From contig LLCB01000099.1 in the NCBI GenBank assembly GCA_001414345.1, positions 62,001 through 126,000 on the forward strand: 64,000 bases of DNA. The letters run 5' to 3'. This DNA comes from Hymenoscyphus infarciens. Its lineage: Eukaryota > Ascomycota > Leotiomycetes > Helotiales > Helotiaceae. Below the pieces are notes generated by a model. It saw only the letters and a program-made list of their open reading frames with translations, searched no databases and was not told the origin of the DNA. The translations under genes and the position numbers were made by a program. This document shows, one piece after another, positions 11,290-22,381 of the stretch (its first letter is position 1; every line of letters begins with the position of its first letter).

Positions 11290-12588
11290 AATCAGGAATT
11301 CTATGGCCGAACTGGAGGACTTGAGTAACTTCTGGGGAAATTTCGAAGATGGTAAGATGTAACAGTTTCCACTTTTGACTTTCCAAGTTAGGCAAGTAGT
11401 GCAGACGCATGCTCATAGCCGCATTTCTTTGGGAGTTCCTCCGTAAATCTTTCGTCTTGTGGTTCCACAACCTTGACTGAGCAGATTCATTGTGTCTCGT
11501 CTGGTGATATTGCAGTCATTCATCATTTTCACCGCTTCTTCTTCGCCGGAACGCTGCTGCACCACACTTTTTTAAATAAGGACTTGTGCTCCATCAGTGA
11601 TACGGGACGGGTTTTCAAGAAGACCTGAGCAAACAAGCAAAGTGGTTAAAAGAATTGGAACATTCAAACAGAGAGATATCCTCCTACCGCCAGAATCCCT
11701 GGGCAGTCTGAAACTTGAATGAAGAATGGTATACGGCAGCAAATCAAGCGCCGGCGAAAGTTCCGTACAATTTCATCCCAGGTAATTGTACTCAAAATGG
11801 ACGCCCCTAGACAAACTGAAGCGCTGCTAGAAGTCGGCACTGCTAGAAATTTCAAATGAGTACTTACTCTGTGTGATCTTCAGCCTTACTTCTCGTCACT
11901 TCTCTGACTCGGAATGGCCATATCCCAGAACTTAAGACTAACTGTAGTGGAACAAGCCATACATGAAAATTGAATGAGAAGAAGGGATTGTGCATTTACA
12001 TGGAAATTATATACCCTCTCTCCACTTCCGATGAATAATTATTAAACTCTCATCGGGCTTTTTTGTCCTTTGAAGAAAGAGATGTAGCGATGCAAACTGT
12101 GAATTTCAACTTTAACTTGATGCATGCACACCGTGGACATGCCGCGACCTTTCTGTGATTCAATGCGGAGAAAGGAGACTCATAGTAAAGGGAAAGATGT
12201 GCTTGGGAACTCAATAGAAACGAAGTAAACAGTGTCAGTCTTCTTCCGTCGCTTTGCTATGGCAAGGATGCAAAGTGGTCACGTGCCGGTTCGCTGGATC
12301 GAGACTTTTGCGACGGCAAGAGCACCCTAAGCTGTAGTTCTTCCCACCAGAAATAATTCTAGAGAGCTTCCAAACCTGCACCATTCAAGACTTTCTTGCT
12401 TCCCTCGCTACACTTGCTCAGAATTAGAATTCCCATCAATTTTTAGACTCAAGATCCCAAGGCTGTACGGATTGGGAAATCCCGAAAAATCGGCGATAAC
12501 GACAGCCTCGTTGCCTCAACCTCAAAGCAATCACGACGATACAGCTACAAATAAATCACTACCCACGAGTCGAGTCCTAAATCAAACT
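11290..12588. other. Intergenic between HET pseudogene and SGF73
   Basis: About 1.3 kb. The first few hundred bases may hold the degraded 5' end of the HET gene: frames on the minus strand at 11189-11470 look partly protein-like but have no recognisable domain. The remainder is the likely promoter and 5' leader of the SGF73 gene. No clear element was identified. Confidence 0.4.
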
Positions 12589-14166
12589 ATGGCAGCTACC
12601 GCTCCTGGAGGTGGCAGCAAAGGTGTGTAAAATTCCCCGCGCGCAAATTGCTCGGAAGCGTACTGATCAAAGGCATCGCATCAGGCAACTCTGACGAAAC
12701 CCCGATAAAGGTCACGCCCAAGAATGGCAAGGAGAAATTAAATGGCACCATCAAATTGAAGAAGCCTCCACCGAAAGTTATACGTGCTGGGAACTGGAGA
12801 GATGGGAGCGTGGTTGACGGTAGGTGGAGGGGCATTGGCATTGCGACGCGACCAGCAATCTGTGTACTGACGTACCGATAGAAGATGACAAGAAGAAAGG
12901 AACGCATACCCCCTCTACGAATTCCGTACCAGCATCGCCAGGCCCAGTTGTGAATCCCTTAGACGAAGAAGCGCGAGAAACTTTTGCGACGGGTCGACCT
13001 CTCGAAGATAGCCCGGACTTACAATCATGTAAACATTGCAAGAAGAGCTTCCTGACGACCGCGATCAAAGCGCATTTGATACAATGCTTGGCTGCCAAAC
13101 GATTGAAGGCGCAGAAGAAAAAAGAACAGAAAGAAGCGCGTGAAAGGGAAAGAAAAGGACTGGGAGAAGCCCAGAAGGATGATGACGGGGATACAAAAAT
13201 GGATGATGACGATGACGACGACGTTTCCCCCGACAAGAAGGGTCCAGAAGGGTTGAAAACTGCAAAGAAAAGTGCTGGAAAGAAAGTCGACCTCGACGAT
13301 CCAAAGAAAGGGAAGAAGCGCAAGGCAGACGGGGATGCGGAGAAAGCACCAAAGTCCAAGAAGAAGAAAGAAGAGCCCAAGTTGAAAGCTCCCAAACCAA
13401 AGGGTACATCACCATCTATTTTATCTGAGTCTGATTCTAATTTACCTACTAACTGTCCATTTATTCCCAAATCTACTCCTACTTCTATTATTAAAAAACC
13501 TGCTAACCTCCATGTTCCCAAACCTAAAGGCCCAGTAGATGTCGAGAGACAATGCGGAGTCATGAAGGACGGGCAACCATGTGCTAGGTCTCTTACTTGC
13601 AAAAGTCATTCTATGGGAGCCAAGCGTGCAGTTCCGGGGCGAAGCTTACCATATGATATGTTGCTCACAGCATACCAGAAGAAGAATCAAGCAAAACAGC
13701 AGAGTACGCATTATTCCCCCCTATTAATTCGGGATGTCCTACCTAACAATTTGCAGAAGCGGCCATTGACGCCAACGCCCCTCTCGAGGACGAAGAAGCT
13801 GCAAACGGTCCCGTTGACGAGGACGAGGAGCTCACATCAGTCATGGCAGGACTTTCGAATTGGAATCCTCAACCTGTCGTACCCCCATTAGTTCACATGC
13901 CCATCGAAAAGATTTACATGCGACAGAGATTATACGAACAACTTCACAATGCCACCAACGGCTTCACTGTCAACATCTTCAAATGTGGAGACGGCGCGAA
14001 GAAAATCAATACGGATACGATCCATGCTGACGGTTCCAACGACGCCGACGGTGAGGTAGATCTAGGAGTCGGCATGGCAACTATCGCTGCACGTCGAGCG
14101 AGTGGATTTAATATGCAACTTCCGCAAAGAAAGGTTACGGGGCCGATTCGACCGCCGGGAACTTGA
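12589..14166 (+). CDS. sgf73: SAGA complex subunit Sgf73 (SCA7-domain protein)
   Basis: Predicted 428 aa. Sgf73/ataxin-7 anchors the histone H2B deubiquitinase module to the SAGA co-activator in the nucleus. An N-terminal zinc finger (C110-x2-C113-x11-H125-x3-C129, within [20 protein letters not shown]) is followed by a long lysine-rich, acidic linker. The SCA7 domain comes next (about 236-290): [45 protein letters not shown]. Proposed exons are 12589-12622, 12673-12819, 12882-13403, 13530-13703 and 13757-14166. The 126-bp segment 13404-13529 is stop-free and in frame, but has a GTACAT donor, a TGCTAACC branch site and an AG acceptor, so it is read here as an intron. If retained, the protein has 470 aa. 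Intact and likely essential for normal transcription regulation. Confidence 0.9.
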
Positions 14167-15430
14167 GTGAGGGGTTGGGGTATACAGCGTGTAAGAAGGC
14201 GGTACATAATTTTCATGAGCATACGAGCGATCATTGATGGGGTTCGGATGGTGTTTTGGGGGTTTTCTTTATAGGAAGTTGGGGGTTTGTTTTTTACTTT
14301 GTGTATAACCAGTTGGAGTTTATGGCAGGGTATCTATCACACAGCTACGGCTTTTGGGAATGGGCATTGGGAATGGACCTGGGAGGCAGAATCACCTGTA
14401 GCCTTTATTGGGAGGTGCCTTATTAGGCCTTATAGCGGAACGGAACTGCTGATGAAGTGGTTCCATCAATTCATAGTTTACGTGGAGGTCCTCGTTTTGG
14501 ACCTTTTGTAATTTCTTGTCGTGTTGTTACTTTTCCGACTCTTCTGCTCTGATGGCGCGAGCCCTTCCTCAGTGGCTACCCGGTGGTGGAAGGCGAGGCA
14601 GTTCGTTCCTTCTCTGACTTGTTCCCCGACTCGACTACCTTCCATTGGGACTCGAGGTCGCTTCTTCCTTCTTACCTCCCGTAACCTTGACATTATGTGC
14701 TCATGCTGCCTTGAGGGGAGCAAGGAGAGAAGGCACGACCCAGCCTACATTCCTATATCTATCGCTGGGGGAGTGCATTCGGGGCTAGATAGTACTTAGG
14801 TAAATATTTGGGTCTGCTTTCGGGGTGTTCTCTGTTCTAGATAAACAACATTTTTGGGGGGGACAAAAGCGGCACGATATTTTGTTAATAGCACTGTAAC
14901 AGCGGAAAACGGTCCCCTTCGTTGGCGCTAAGAAAGCAGTGAAATGTCAGCATGGGTACCGCGTAGGGCGTCCTGAAAGCACCAAAGTCCAAAAACGACA
15001 TGGGTTGTAAGTGCCAATTCCGTCTGCGATCATTGTTATTTTTCTATTTACTGTTTTGGTCCATTGGTGCAATGGTGCCCTAACTTTGGAGGCGCACAGG
15101 ATTTAGCATCGAGGAACTGTGAGTTTTAGGTTCTGGCTCATGGTTGCTGGTTCAAGGCAGAGCAAAGATGTTGATTAAGACAAAATATTGAATTGTTGCT
15201 ACTATTCCTTCTACTCATCAAATTGATTCAGGGAAATTCTAGCGCTCGCTATTTTTTTCAATTTTGCTCACTTCTTCCCAGCTCTGACAAATGAACGATG
15301 TTCTTTCTTTTGGTTGTAAATAGCCATCAACCTACAAATGAGAGCTTATCTCGCTTTCTCATTTCGAGCTGTGAAGAAGCTTCAGTCAGCCTTTTCATCG
15401 TATTATTAAGCTTCTGAGGGTATCTTCAGT
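14167..15430. other. Convergent intergenic region between SGF73 and the cysteine-rich gene
   Basis: Both neighbours end here, so this holds two 3' regions. Apart from the element terminus at 14966-15003, short frames at 14287-14799 show nothing recognisable. No gene is called. Confidence 0.45.
14966..15003. mobile_element. Single terminus of the TA-flanked TCGCAAA element
   Basis: GGGCGTCCTGAAAGCACCAA and the next 18 bases match the left terminus of the element at 27349 (and more loosely 18340), preceded by TA at 14964-14965. No matching right end or subterminal TCGCAAA repeats follow. It is a solo terminus, probably left by a deletion. At most differing positions it has C or G where the 27349 copy has T or A, so it looks less RIP-mutated. 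Confidence 0.6.
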
Positions 15431-16860
15431 TCATTGGGGGAATAAACTTACATGGTTTGTGCCACCTTCTTTGCACTCGAGGACATCACAGTCAGTTACT
15501 GAAGTCGTGTTCTACCACAGCAATCACCATGTCAACCCCCTTCGAATTGCAGTGATCGAGGGGCGGGACTCACCTTTTGATAACAAGCCGTCACACATCC
15601 GGGAAGCTCCTGGAAAATACATTTCCACTGCAACAAGTTAACATACGTTTTTCTCGTTTGGCTCGGTAGTGTGCAAGGATAAAGATTTCTCCCAACTTAA
15701 GAGTTCAGAAAGGGAAAGGTTGCATACATTACAGACCGGATGCCAGCCACAACCATCCGTACATGTATCTGATTTGATTCTGCAGCCATTTACACAGGGT
15801 TCCTGCGGATCCTTTTCAGGTGATGTGGAATTCGTTGGTGTGTCGGTTTTGGTTATCAATGTTCCATTCTAGCTGTCGCTTTAGCAACAATTGCTTCTTT
15901 GAGGGGAGGAAACTTACACTTGGAGGCTCTCGACGTTTGGGGGGACTTGGTGGAGGACAAGAAGCTATACATTGAGGTATCTTTTGGAATAGGCAGCTCC
16001 CAAGGCAGAAAATATTGAAACCGCAGTTTGCCAGACAGTTTTCGCCTACGAGATTGCAATATTGTTTACATCGGTCTTCCGATTCGTGATTGGACTTGGT
16101 ATATTTTGGTTCTTCGGGCTTAAAAGTAGAGGTTTCATTCTATCAGTTTTGGTTAGTTTTCGGACCACTTCGAGAGTTGGAAAGCTTACGTTTTTGGAAC
16201 AGCCAGTGACGCATTTTGGTAACTCGCCGAATACACAATTTGCAAAGCATAAAATACCATCATTTGCGTCACCGCAAGTCTTCACACAGGTCTCGGCGGT
16301 TTTTGTGCAATTACCTACACAAGGATCCTCGTTTGGTGCATTTGCAATGTTGTTTGCCAGTTCGTATACCGAAGAGGGGTTTGGCCGGCTCAAAGTTTTT
16401 GCACAAGCTTCCTTGCAAGCAGGGAACTCTTTCGTTAAACAATTATTGGCACAATAGCCAAATGGATTCGAACATGGCTTCAAGCAGGCTCTGAGCAGTG
16501 TGTTGCAGTTTTCCCTACACGGATCTACTTCATCCACGGAGAAGTCCAGGAGCACTATTTCGGCCGAGGGGCCATTGAGAGATAATGAGTTCTGTGTTGC
16601 TCTTAGTTAACTAACAGCTGAATATTGAGAGAGAGCGAACTTACAGGCTCCCGTTTAGAACCGATACATGAAGTCATGCATGCGGGCTTCTTCGCTGTGC
16701 ATTCATAAATACATCCACCATCTTTTTTGTTGCAATCTACTTTGCATTTCCAGTCCTCGAGACTGCATGTTTGTAAACAAGCGGGATAGTGTCCCAGTCG
16801 AGATTCGGCGAAAGCGAGGAATAGCAAGGATAGTAAAAAAAAAGGACTCGAAAACTGCAT
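15431..16860 (-). CDS. Secreted five-module cysteine-rich protein (novel modular repeat)
   Basis: Predicted 359 aa with a signal peptide (MQFSSPFFLLSLLFLAFAES). Five tandem modules of eight cysteines follow, each C-x3-C-x6-C-x3-C-x(5-8)-C-x3-C-x(6-7)-C-x3-C. Module 1 occupies residues 28-65; later modules end in related motifs such as GELPKCVTGC, QKIPQCIASC and QELPGCVTAC. Proposed exons (minus strand) are 16860-16645, 16591-16190, 16139-15918, 15868-15728, 15627-15574 and 15475-15431. Each is a multiple of three, so every intron is phase 0. The fifth module is only completed by splicing exon 4 to exon 5, which supports that junction. The last 15-codon exon is uncertain. I do not recognise a named family. 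A secreted disulfide-rich repeat protein in a fungus suggests a cell-surface, antimicrobial or host-interaction role, but that is inference. N-linked glycosylation sites (NCTK, NETS) are present. Confidence 0.8.
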
Positions 16861-18339
16861 TTTGCTCGCTACAAATTCGCAAATAATTTGATTCTGAATA
16901 GGTATGAAGTGAGGTGATATGTATTGGGGTGAAAAGGCTTTCAGCTCAGTGTGTATTTGCTCAGTTCCTTTGTATCACGAAGTAACGTGAGAATGTTGCA
17001 CAGGGCAAGCTGAAGAGTAATTGTGATCGTCCGGGTTGGGTAACGTCGAAGTGATGTGGCTACACAGAAACCTTATGATTACACCCGTGATTGGAGACCA
17101 TAAAGATCACTAGTCACACAAATTGCTTTTATGGAGGTTCTCTTTTCGTACATGTGTGCTTTTTCTGGTATCGAGTTTCACAGTCTTTCCCCTCTCATGG
17201 TTATCAGCAATCTTATTGAACCGGGATTTGGTCCGGATTTAGGTTCCCTGTATCCTGTGCGATAAGACTGTTCAATGAGGGGCTTGTGTATCATGACAGA
17301 AGAATATAGGCAAGATCAAGGTTGTACCCAGGTACCCGCTCCGCTGTAAGACAATTATGTCACTGGAGACGAGCACGCCAGTGCTCATCAACTCAAAATG
17401 CTTTACAAGAAACCTTCCTCGTATCTTGAGAAGCCCATAGATAGTTTCGAGCAGACTTTGTCAAATGGAAACTCATGAAACATCTGGAACTCTACCCTTG
17501 GTGAGTTTATACCTTGCAAAGGATCAGAGTGCGTCCTTTTTCGTATTTTCATGGGCATCCGGAAACCAAAAAAGATTAGCTTCGGAGCAGATACATGCTA
17601 ACAATGTAGAAATAAAGAAGAGGGGTTAATCTCTTTGAGACTCACAATGTATTTCTTGACTTAAAATGGGGTGTTCACCCTTAGTCACGTTCTTCCTTTC
17701 CGCTGTGACATTTCTACATTCCAGAGAAAACTTCTCTAATAAGGTTCCTGTTCCATTTACATTTACTCATCCACATCCGAGGGTCCGGGCCTCCCGCGAG
17801 CTTCCTACTAGTACCGTTTAGAGGCCGAATTCAGGATTCGGGAAACACTTTCAAGCTTTCGTGTCACATGTGAGAACACCATAGAATTGTGAGAGTCATA
17901 AATAATCTTTGGGTACTGGCATCATGAGAAATAGTAAACACTGGAAGGATTTCGTTATAGCTGTTATGAACGAAGCAAAAAAAACTGGACGCAAGACTAG
18001 GGCTATGTGTCCGTGAGCTTGAGAGAAGAAGCAGCAACGTTAATGTTCTTCTGAGTACATATCTAGAGATGAACTGTATCTAGTTATTCTTTCGGAGTTA
18101 TCATTTGAGGTTTTATCAAGATTACTAAACCTTGATTCAGCGGTTGGGTGGATGATAGGCCCCTAAAAATATGAGTGAACACCACTTTCGAACCATTTCA
18201 TTTGACTCTTGCTATAGTTTAGCTTAAAAGATCCATCTCTTATACTTGCTTTCAGAGAAACTTGGGAACAAGTTGACCAACATAAATGTAGTGAAGGTTT
18301 TTGCAAACAGAAAAACGAAAATTAGAGGTTGGCTAAGTA
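16861..18339. other. Intergenic, about 1.5 kb without a gene
   Basis: Upstream flank of the cysteine-rich secreted gene. Composition is normal, not AT-collapsed. I see no coding frame of note and no recognisable repeat. The unusually long clean upstream region could be a large promoter, as often seen for secreted-protein genes, but this is inference. Confidence 0.4.
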
Positions 18340-19083
18340 GGGCGTCCCGTATATACCAAAAGCCGGAATCGACAAAATCGCAAATCGCAAATCGCAAATC
18401 GCAAATCGCAAATTACAAAAGTTAAGAGACATAGCAAATCTTAAACTATATTACCCTATTCTCTTGCCCCCTTGCTCTCTGCTCTCTTGCTCTCTTGCTC
18501 TCTGCTCTCTTGCTCTCTTGCTCTCTTGCTCTCTTGCTCTCTTGCTCTCTTGCTCTATTCTTCTATATATTACGTATACTAAGAGAGTGTAGGAGAGAGC
18601 GGGAGAAGGATAAGAGTAGGAGAGGGCGGGAGAAGGATAAGAGTAGGAGAAGGATAAGAGTGGGGTAAGGGGGTGAGCAAACATTCCAGGGGAATGTTTT
18701 TCCTAGCGTGGGTAAGGGGAGTTTAGAGCAAACATTCCCCCCACTCTTCCCCCCTTCCCTCTTCCCCCCTTCCCTCTTCCCCTCTTCCCTCTTCTCTTCT
18801 TTCTCTTTCTCTCTTATTTATTTTAAAATAATCGGAATAATACGATATAAGAGTTAGGTAATAGGGATCGATAGCGAGGAGGCAATGTTACTACTATACA
18901 CGTAATACTCGTTCTCTCTCTTTATCCTTTAATTAGTTACTATAGTTAAGACTATCTAGTCTTAATATAGAGAGGGGGAGAGAGGGGAGAAGGAGGGGAG
19001 GGAGAGAGAAGTAATACTTTACGATTTACGATTTACGATTTGCGATTTAGTCGTTTCCGACTTTTGGTACATACGGGATGCCG
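18340..19083. mobile_element. TA-flanked inverted-repeat element with subterminal TCGCAAA repeats, copy 1
   Basis: Left end GGGCGTCCCGTATATACCAA and inverted right end CGGCATCCCGTATGTACCAA are flanked by TA (18338-18339 and 19084-19085). Inside each end lies a short tandem array of the heptamer AATCGCA/TCGCAAA (direct at about 18377-18412, inverted at about 19020-19048). The interior holds CTCTTGCT- and CTTCCC-type low-complexity tracts and the block CCTAGCGTGGGTAAGGGGAG, shared with copy 2. No transposase frame. The TA duplication suggests Tc1/mariner-type mobilisation. Confidence 0.8.
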
Positions 19084-19399
19084 TACTAAGCGAGCTCCAA
19101 GCCCCAAAAGGAGGTTACCCGAATTTCAGGCCTCCCCACCATCCAAAAAGAGGAAACTTGTCTATGACTCTTAGAAATCTTCCAACCGAAGTAACTTAAG
19201 TATGAGAAACTCAACTATCGCTAAGCTTTTCCTGGAGCACAGACATTTACTGGAGCCGCACCGCTTGCCTATTTAAGCAATCTTGGGCGGCACAGTTGGA
19301 TTGTTACCTCATCGCCATTTTCTTTCTCTTTTTACAAATTTTCAATGTCGGTTTTTCATCGTGAGACTCGACAAAGATTTAGGGATCCAGCATTCCATC
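19084..19399. other. Short upstream flank of the F-box pseudogene
   Basis: Ordinary-composition sequence between the inverted-repeat element and the F-box pseudogene start. It holds a C/T-rich stretch before the ATG typical of a fungal leader, but no distinct motif. Confidence 0.4.
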
Positions 19400-21900
19400 A
19401 TGGGCTCTTGGGATTGCTACTGCGCGATCTGCAGTGCCACCGTGGCGTGATGCGAAATCAGTACAACCTCTCGAACTAAGCGCCGAGCTGTTGAAGGGAA
19501 AGCCCGCGAATATAACTCGGATTCGCAACAAGACGACGATGATTCTGAGGCTGGTTATGATCCTGAGGTCCTTACTGAAGATGATGTTGGTTGGGTCCGC
19601 AAGTTACATATCCTTGGATTCAACCCGAATGCCCCTGGGTTGAGCAAGTATTTATCGCCCCCCCCCTCTCTCGCCCCCCTCGCCTCTCATGTCCGCTAAT
19701 TCGAGTCTCCAGGGTATTTTTGTCAGGTCCAGGAGAAAGTGAGGATTATGGTGGTGTCACTGTCGAAAGCGGCGATGATCCAAATTTCGCTTACGATGGA
19801 GATTTCTGGTGCTATCTTGATTTCCACGACCAGGGCAATGTTGTCTTCCCTTTCCACTGGCCTTGTTACGAGTTGCATGTCAAGTGTATGTTTGGAACAA
19901 GCACCAAAGCTGAGTTTGGAAAAGTCAACAAAGACCTCCTGTATAATATCATGTCAGAGTTATGCCTCTCCCACTTACGCCCCTTGGATCTAGATTACGG
20001 CGATCCCCACCCCTCAGTTGGGCGATTTTGGGACTCAAATCCTGGGGAGGAACTGTTAGTTTCGACTCCATCAAGTACGCCTTTCCTCCAAAATACGATC
20101 AAATCTATAATCGAAAGCAGCCACCTAGAATAACAAGCTCCCGTATTCCAGCCATGACCTTGGATTACGCGTCAGACAAGATGAGTTCTCAAAGCTCCCT
20201 TACGACCTCATCCACAAGATTGCATGCTTACTCCCTCCAAAGACTCTAATCAAGCTATCGACTGCGTCTTGGTCCGTAAACTCTGCTCTCAGAAATAACC
20301 ACGCTTTTTGGGTGCCATGGTTCTTTGAGTTACAGCAAGCACTCGACAGTCCTGGTGCATTGCGAGGAAAGGATCTCAAAGGCATATTCATATGGGCAGA
20401 TAAAATAAGTACTCCAAAACTTTGGATGAGTGGGCTTTTCATGGGTCCTGCGAATCGTCGTCGAATCTGGAAGCCCTGTAAACAGTTGACAAATGAATAT
20501 CTTTCTCGATCTAAGCAAATAATTACTGAGCTGGACATCGATTTTGTTGAGAGTATGATTCGAAAGAAATCTGCGTGTGCCAATTTTCCGGTGGTTTCTT
20601 CTCCCCCACCACGAAGAAAAGACCAAGCCGTAGCTTATTGGGTTCATTCTTGGGAGGATATCTACACAAAAGAAACAGTTTTGGGAATCTTTTGGTCATC
20701 TGATGGATCTTTGGTTGGACTGTCAGTGGCACCTAAAAATGAACGGCGCTTATTTGGACAGGATAATAGTGCCCTGGGAGTTTCGAAAGAATCAGTAGAA
20801 ATCGAGGGTGGACTTTGGATCACAGGGTTTGTTCTCCATATACCCATAATCCAGGACCTGAGGGGTGGTCAGCATCACACACGTGGCTCAATCAACATAT
20901 CTATCAAAGGATTAACTGTATGTAGCTATCATCTAGCTTGCAGCAAGTTGGCTTTGGACTAATGCGTTATCTAGGTTATTTATAATTCTGGAAATCGCTC
21001 TCACTTGGGAGCTACCAACAGGGGCCATTCTAGACGCCCGTTGTTAGCTTCAAATTCACATTTTATAACGGGAATACGTCCAGTCTCCACTTCTACTCCT
21101 GCAATAGTTGGGCTAAAGTTTTGTGTAATATCTAGGAAGATGAGGATGTCCAACGAATTCTGCGCATGGGATTACTCCAGGCCAAGCCAATTGTGACGAT
21201 GATGATGAAGACAACGATTTACCGAAGCCAACGACCCTCGAAAACTATCTCTGGAGAAATGATTGCAGTGAGATCTATGGTAGGGCCACCTGGGAACATC
21301 CAACTATCAAAGTAATAACGTCTGGGCATATGAGGAGGTTACGAGCAGGTATTCACGATGATCTTGTCCCATACGAAGCTTTGATCTGGGCGACTGATGT
21401 GAATGAGCTTCGAACGCTCACTCGTCTATCTGGTCATGTCACAGAAGATGGAACGAATACCGCCACATTTGGTGAAAGCCGGCCACTTCACGACCTTTGC
21501 GGTCTCAGGGCTCAATTTGGCGCAATGAATGATACCCCACAACGTACGATTGGCATTCAGAAGGAGGAAGATGGGAGTGATTGGAAAGAAAAAAGCTCTT
21601 CCCACTCCGTTATCGACGGGCCGGGGGGAGAGTGCGTGAATGAGATTTCATTCTCATTACACGAGGCACCCAAGGCAATGAAGGTAACTGTTCCCTGTAC
21701 ATGTCGAAGCGAGGCTAATTCATTACAAGATTCGGACAAATCGCAATCGGGAAATTTTCTGGAATTGGCAAATTCTTCGTGCACCAGAGAACGAGACTAT
21801 TGTTGGTGTGCTTATGACCTTTTGCAAAGGCACTGGTTATTCAAGGGAGGATAATACATATGTGTGGCTGAAGAACTTTGATTTCATCGTTCTCTTGTAA
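19400..21900 (+). pseudogene. F-box protein gene of the MGSWDCYCAIC family, multiply broken
   Basis: The start MGSWDCYCAIC is diagnostic of a large ascomycete F-box family. Codon 17 is TGA (19448-19450). The same frame continues to KLHILGFNPNAPG, splices at 19648-19712, and runs through FLSGPGESEDYGG and FPFHWPCYELHVKC. The F-box itself (FSKLPYDLIHKIACLLPPKT) needs a frame change near 20130, by a shift or a weak intron ending CCTAG. The frame continues through WADKISTPKLWMSGLFMG. A GTATGT intron ends at about 20974, and two more shifts occur near 21140 and 21195. The terminal block LENYLWRNDCSEIYGRATW...VPYEALIW is in frame, with a 46-bp intron at 21684-21729 before IRTNRNREIFW. F-box proteins recruit substrates to SCF ubiquitin ligases. 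With one stop and two or three shifts, function is unlikely unless the assembly is faulty. Confidence 0.8.
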
Positions 21901-22381
21901 AGCTTCATGAGTGAACTCTAACTTCAAATTAGAAACGCACCAAGTTGAGTTCTGTTGCGGCTCTCACAATGCCTCTTGGAATTGCAAATGAGAATTGAGT
22001 AGCTTCGCCAAACAAACTATTTATACATGCATGCACGTTTATCTCTGTACTTCTAGATTGAGTGAGTAAAACCGTCGGGTTTTATCGCGTTCAATTTAAG
22101 CCACTTTCTCAAATATACGACTTGCTTGTATTCTAGTATGGTTGTTTTCAGTAGGCCAAACAAATGAAACACTTCCTCTGCCTGCCCAACGGAACTTCGC
22201 TTATCTGGCATTGTGGTAATTAAAGTACAAGCGCGATTGTCTTCTCCTTCATTATAATCCAATTGATTTTTGAATGCATTATATTCACAGCTCCGAAACT
22301 GATAGGGGTGCTTGGAAGCAGTAATGTTACATATAAGTCACCTGATTATCCTAAACAGGCCCCTGCCTAGGTGTCATTTGG
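21901..22381. other. Intergenic between F-box pseudogene and CorA-like gene
   Basis: About 480 bp of ordinary sequence with no recognisable gene or motif. It probably includes the promoter of the CorA-like gene. Confidence 0.4.

Noticed and set aside
12778..13602. 274-codon minus-strand frame
   Set aside because: It is the antisense of the lysine/acid-rich SGF73 linker; serine/phenylalanine-rich composition is the expected shadow.
18451..18684. 77-codon minus-strand frame with repeated SYSYPSPAL and REQESKRA units
   Set aside because: Simple CTCTTGCT / GGAGAAGGATAAGAGTA repeats inside the transposable element.
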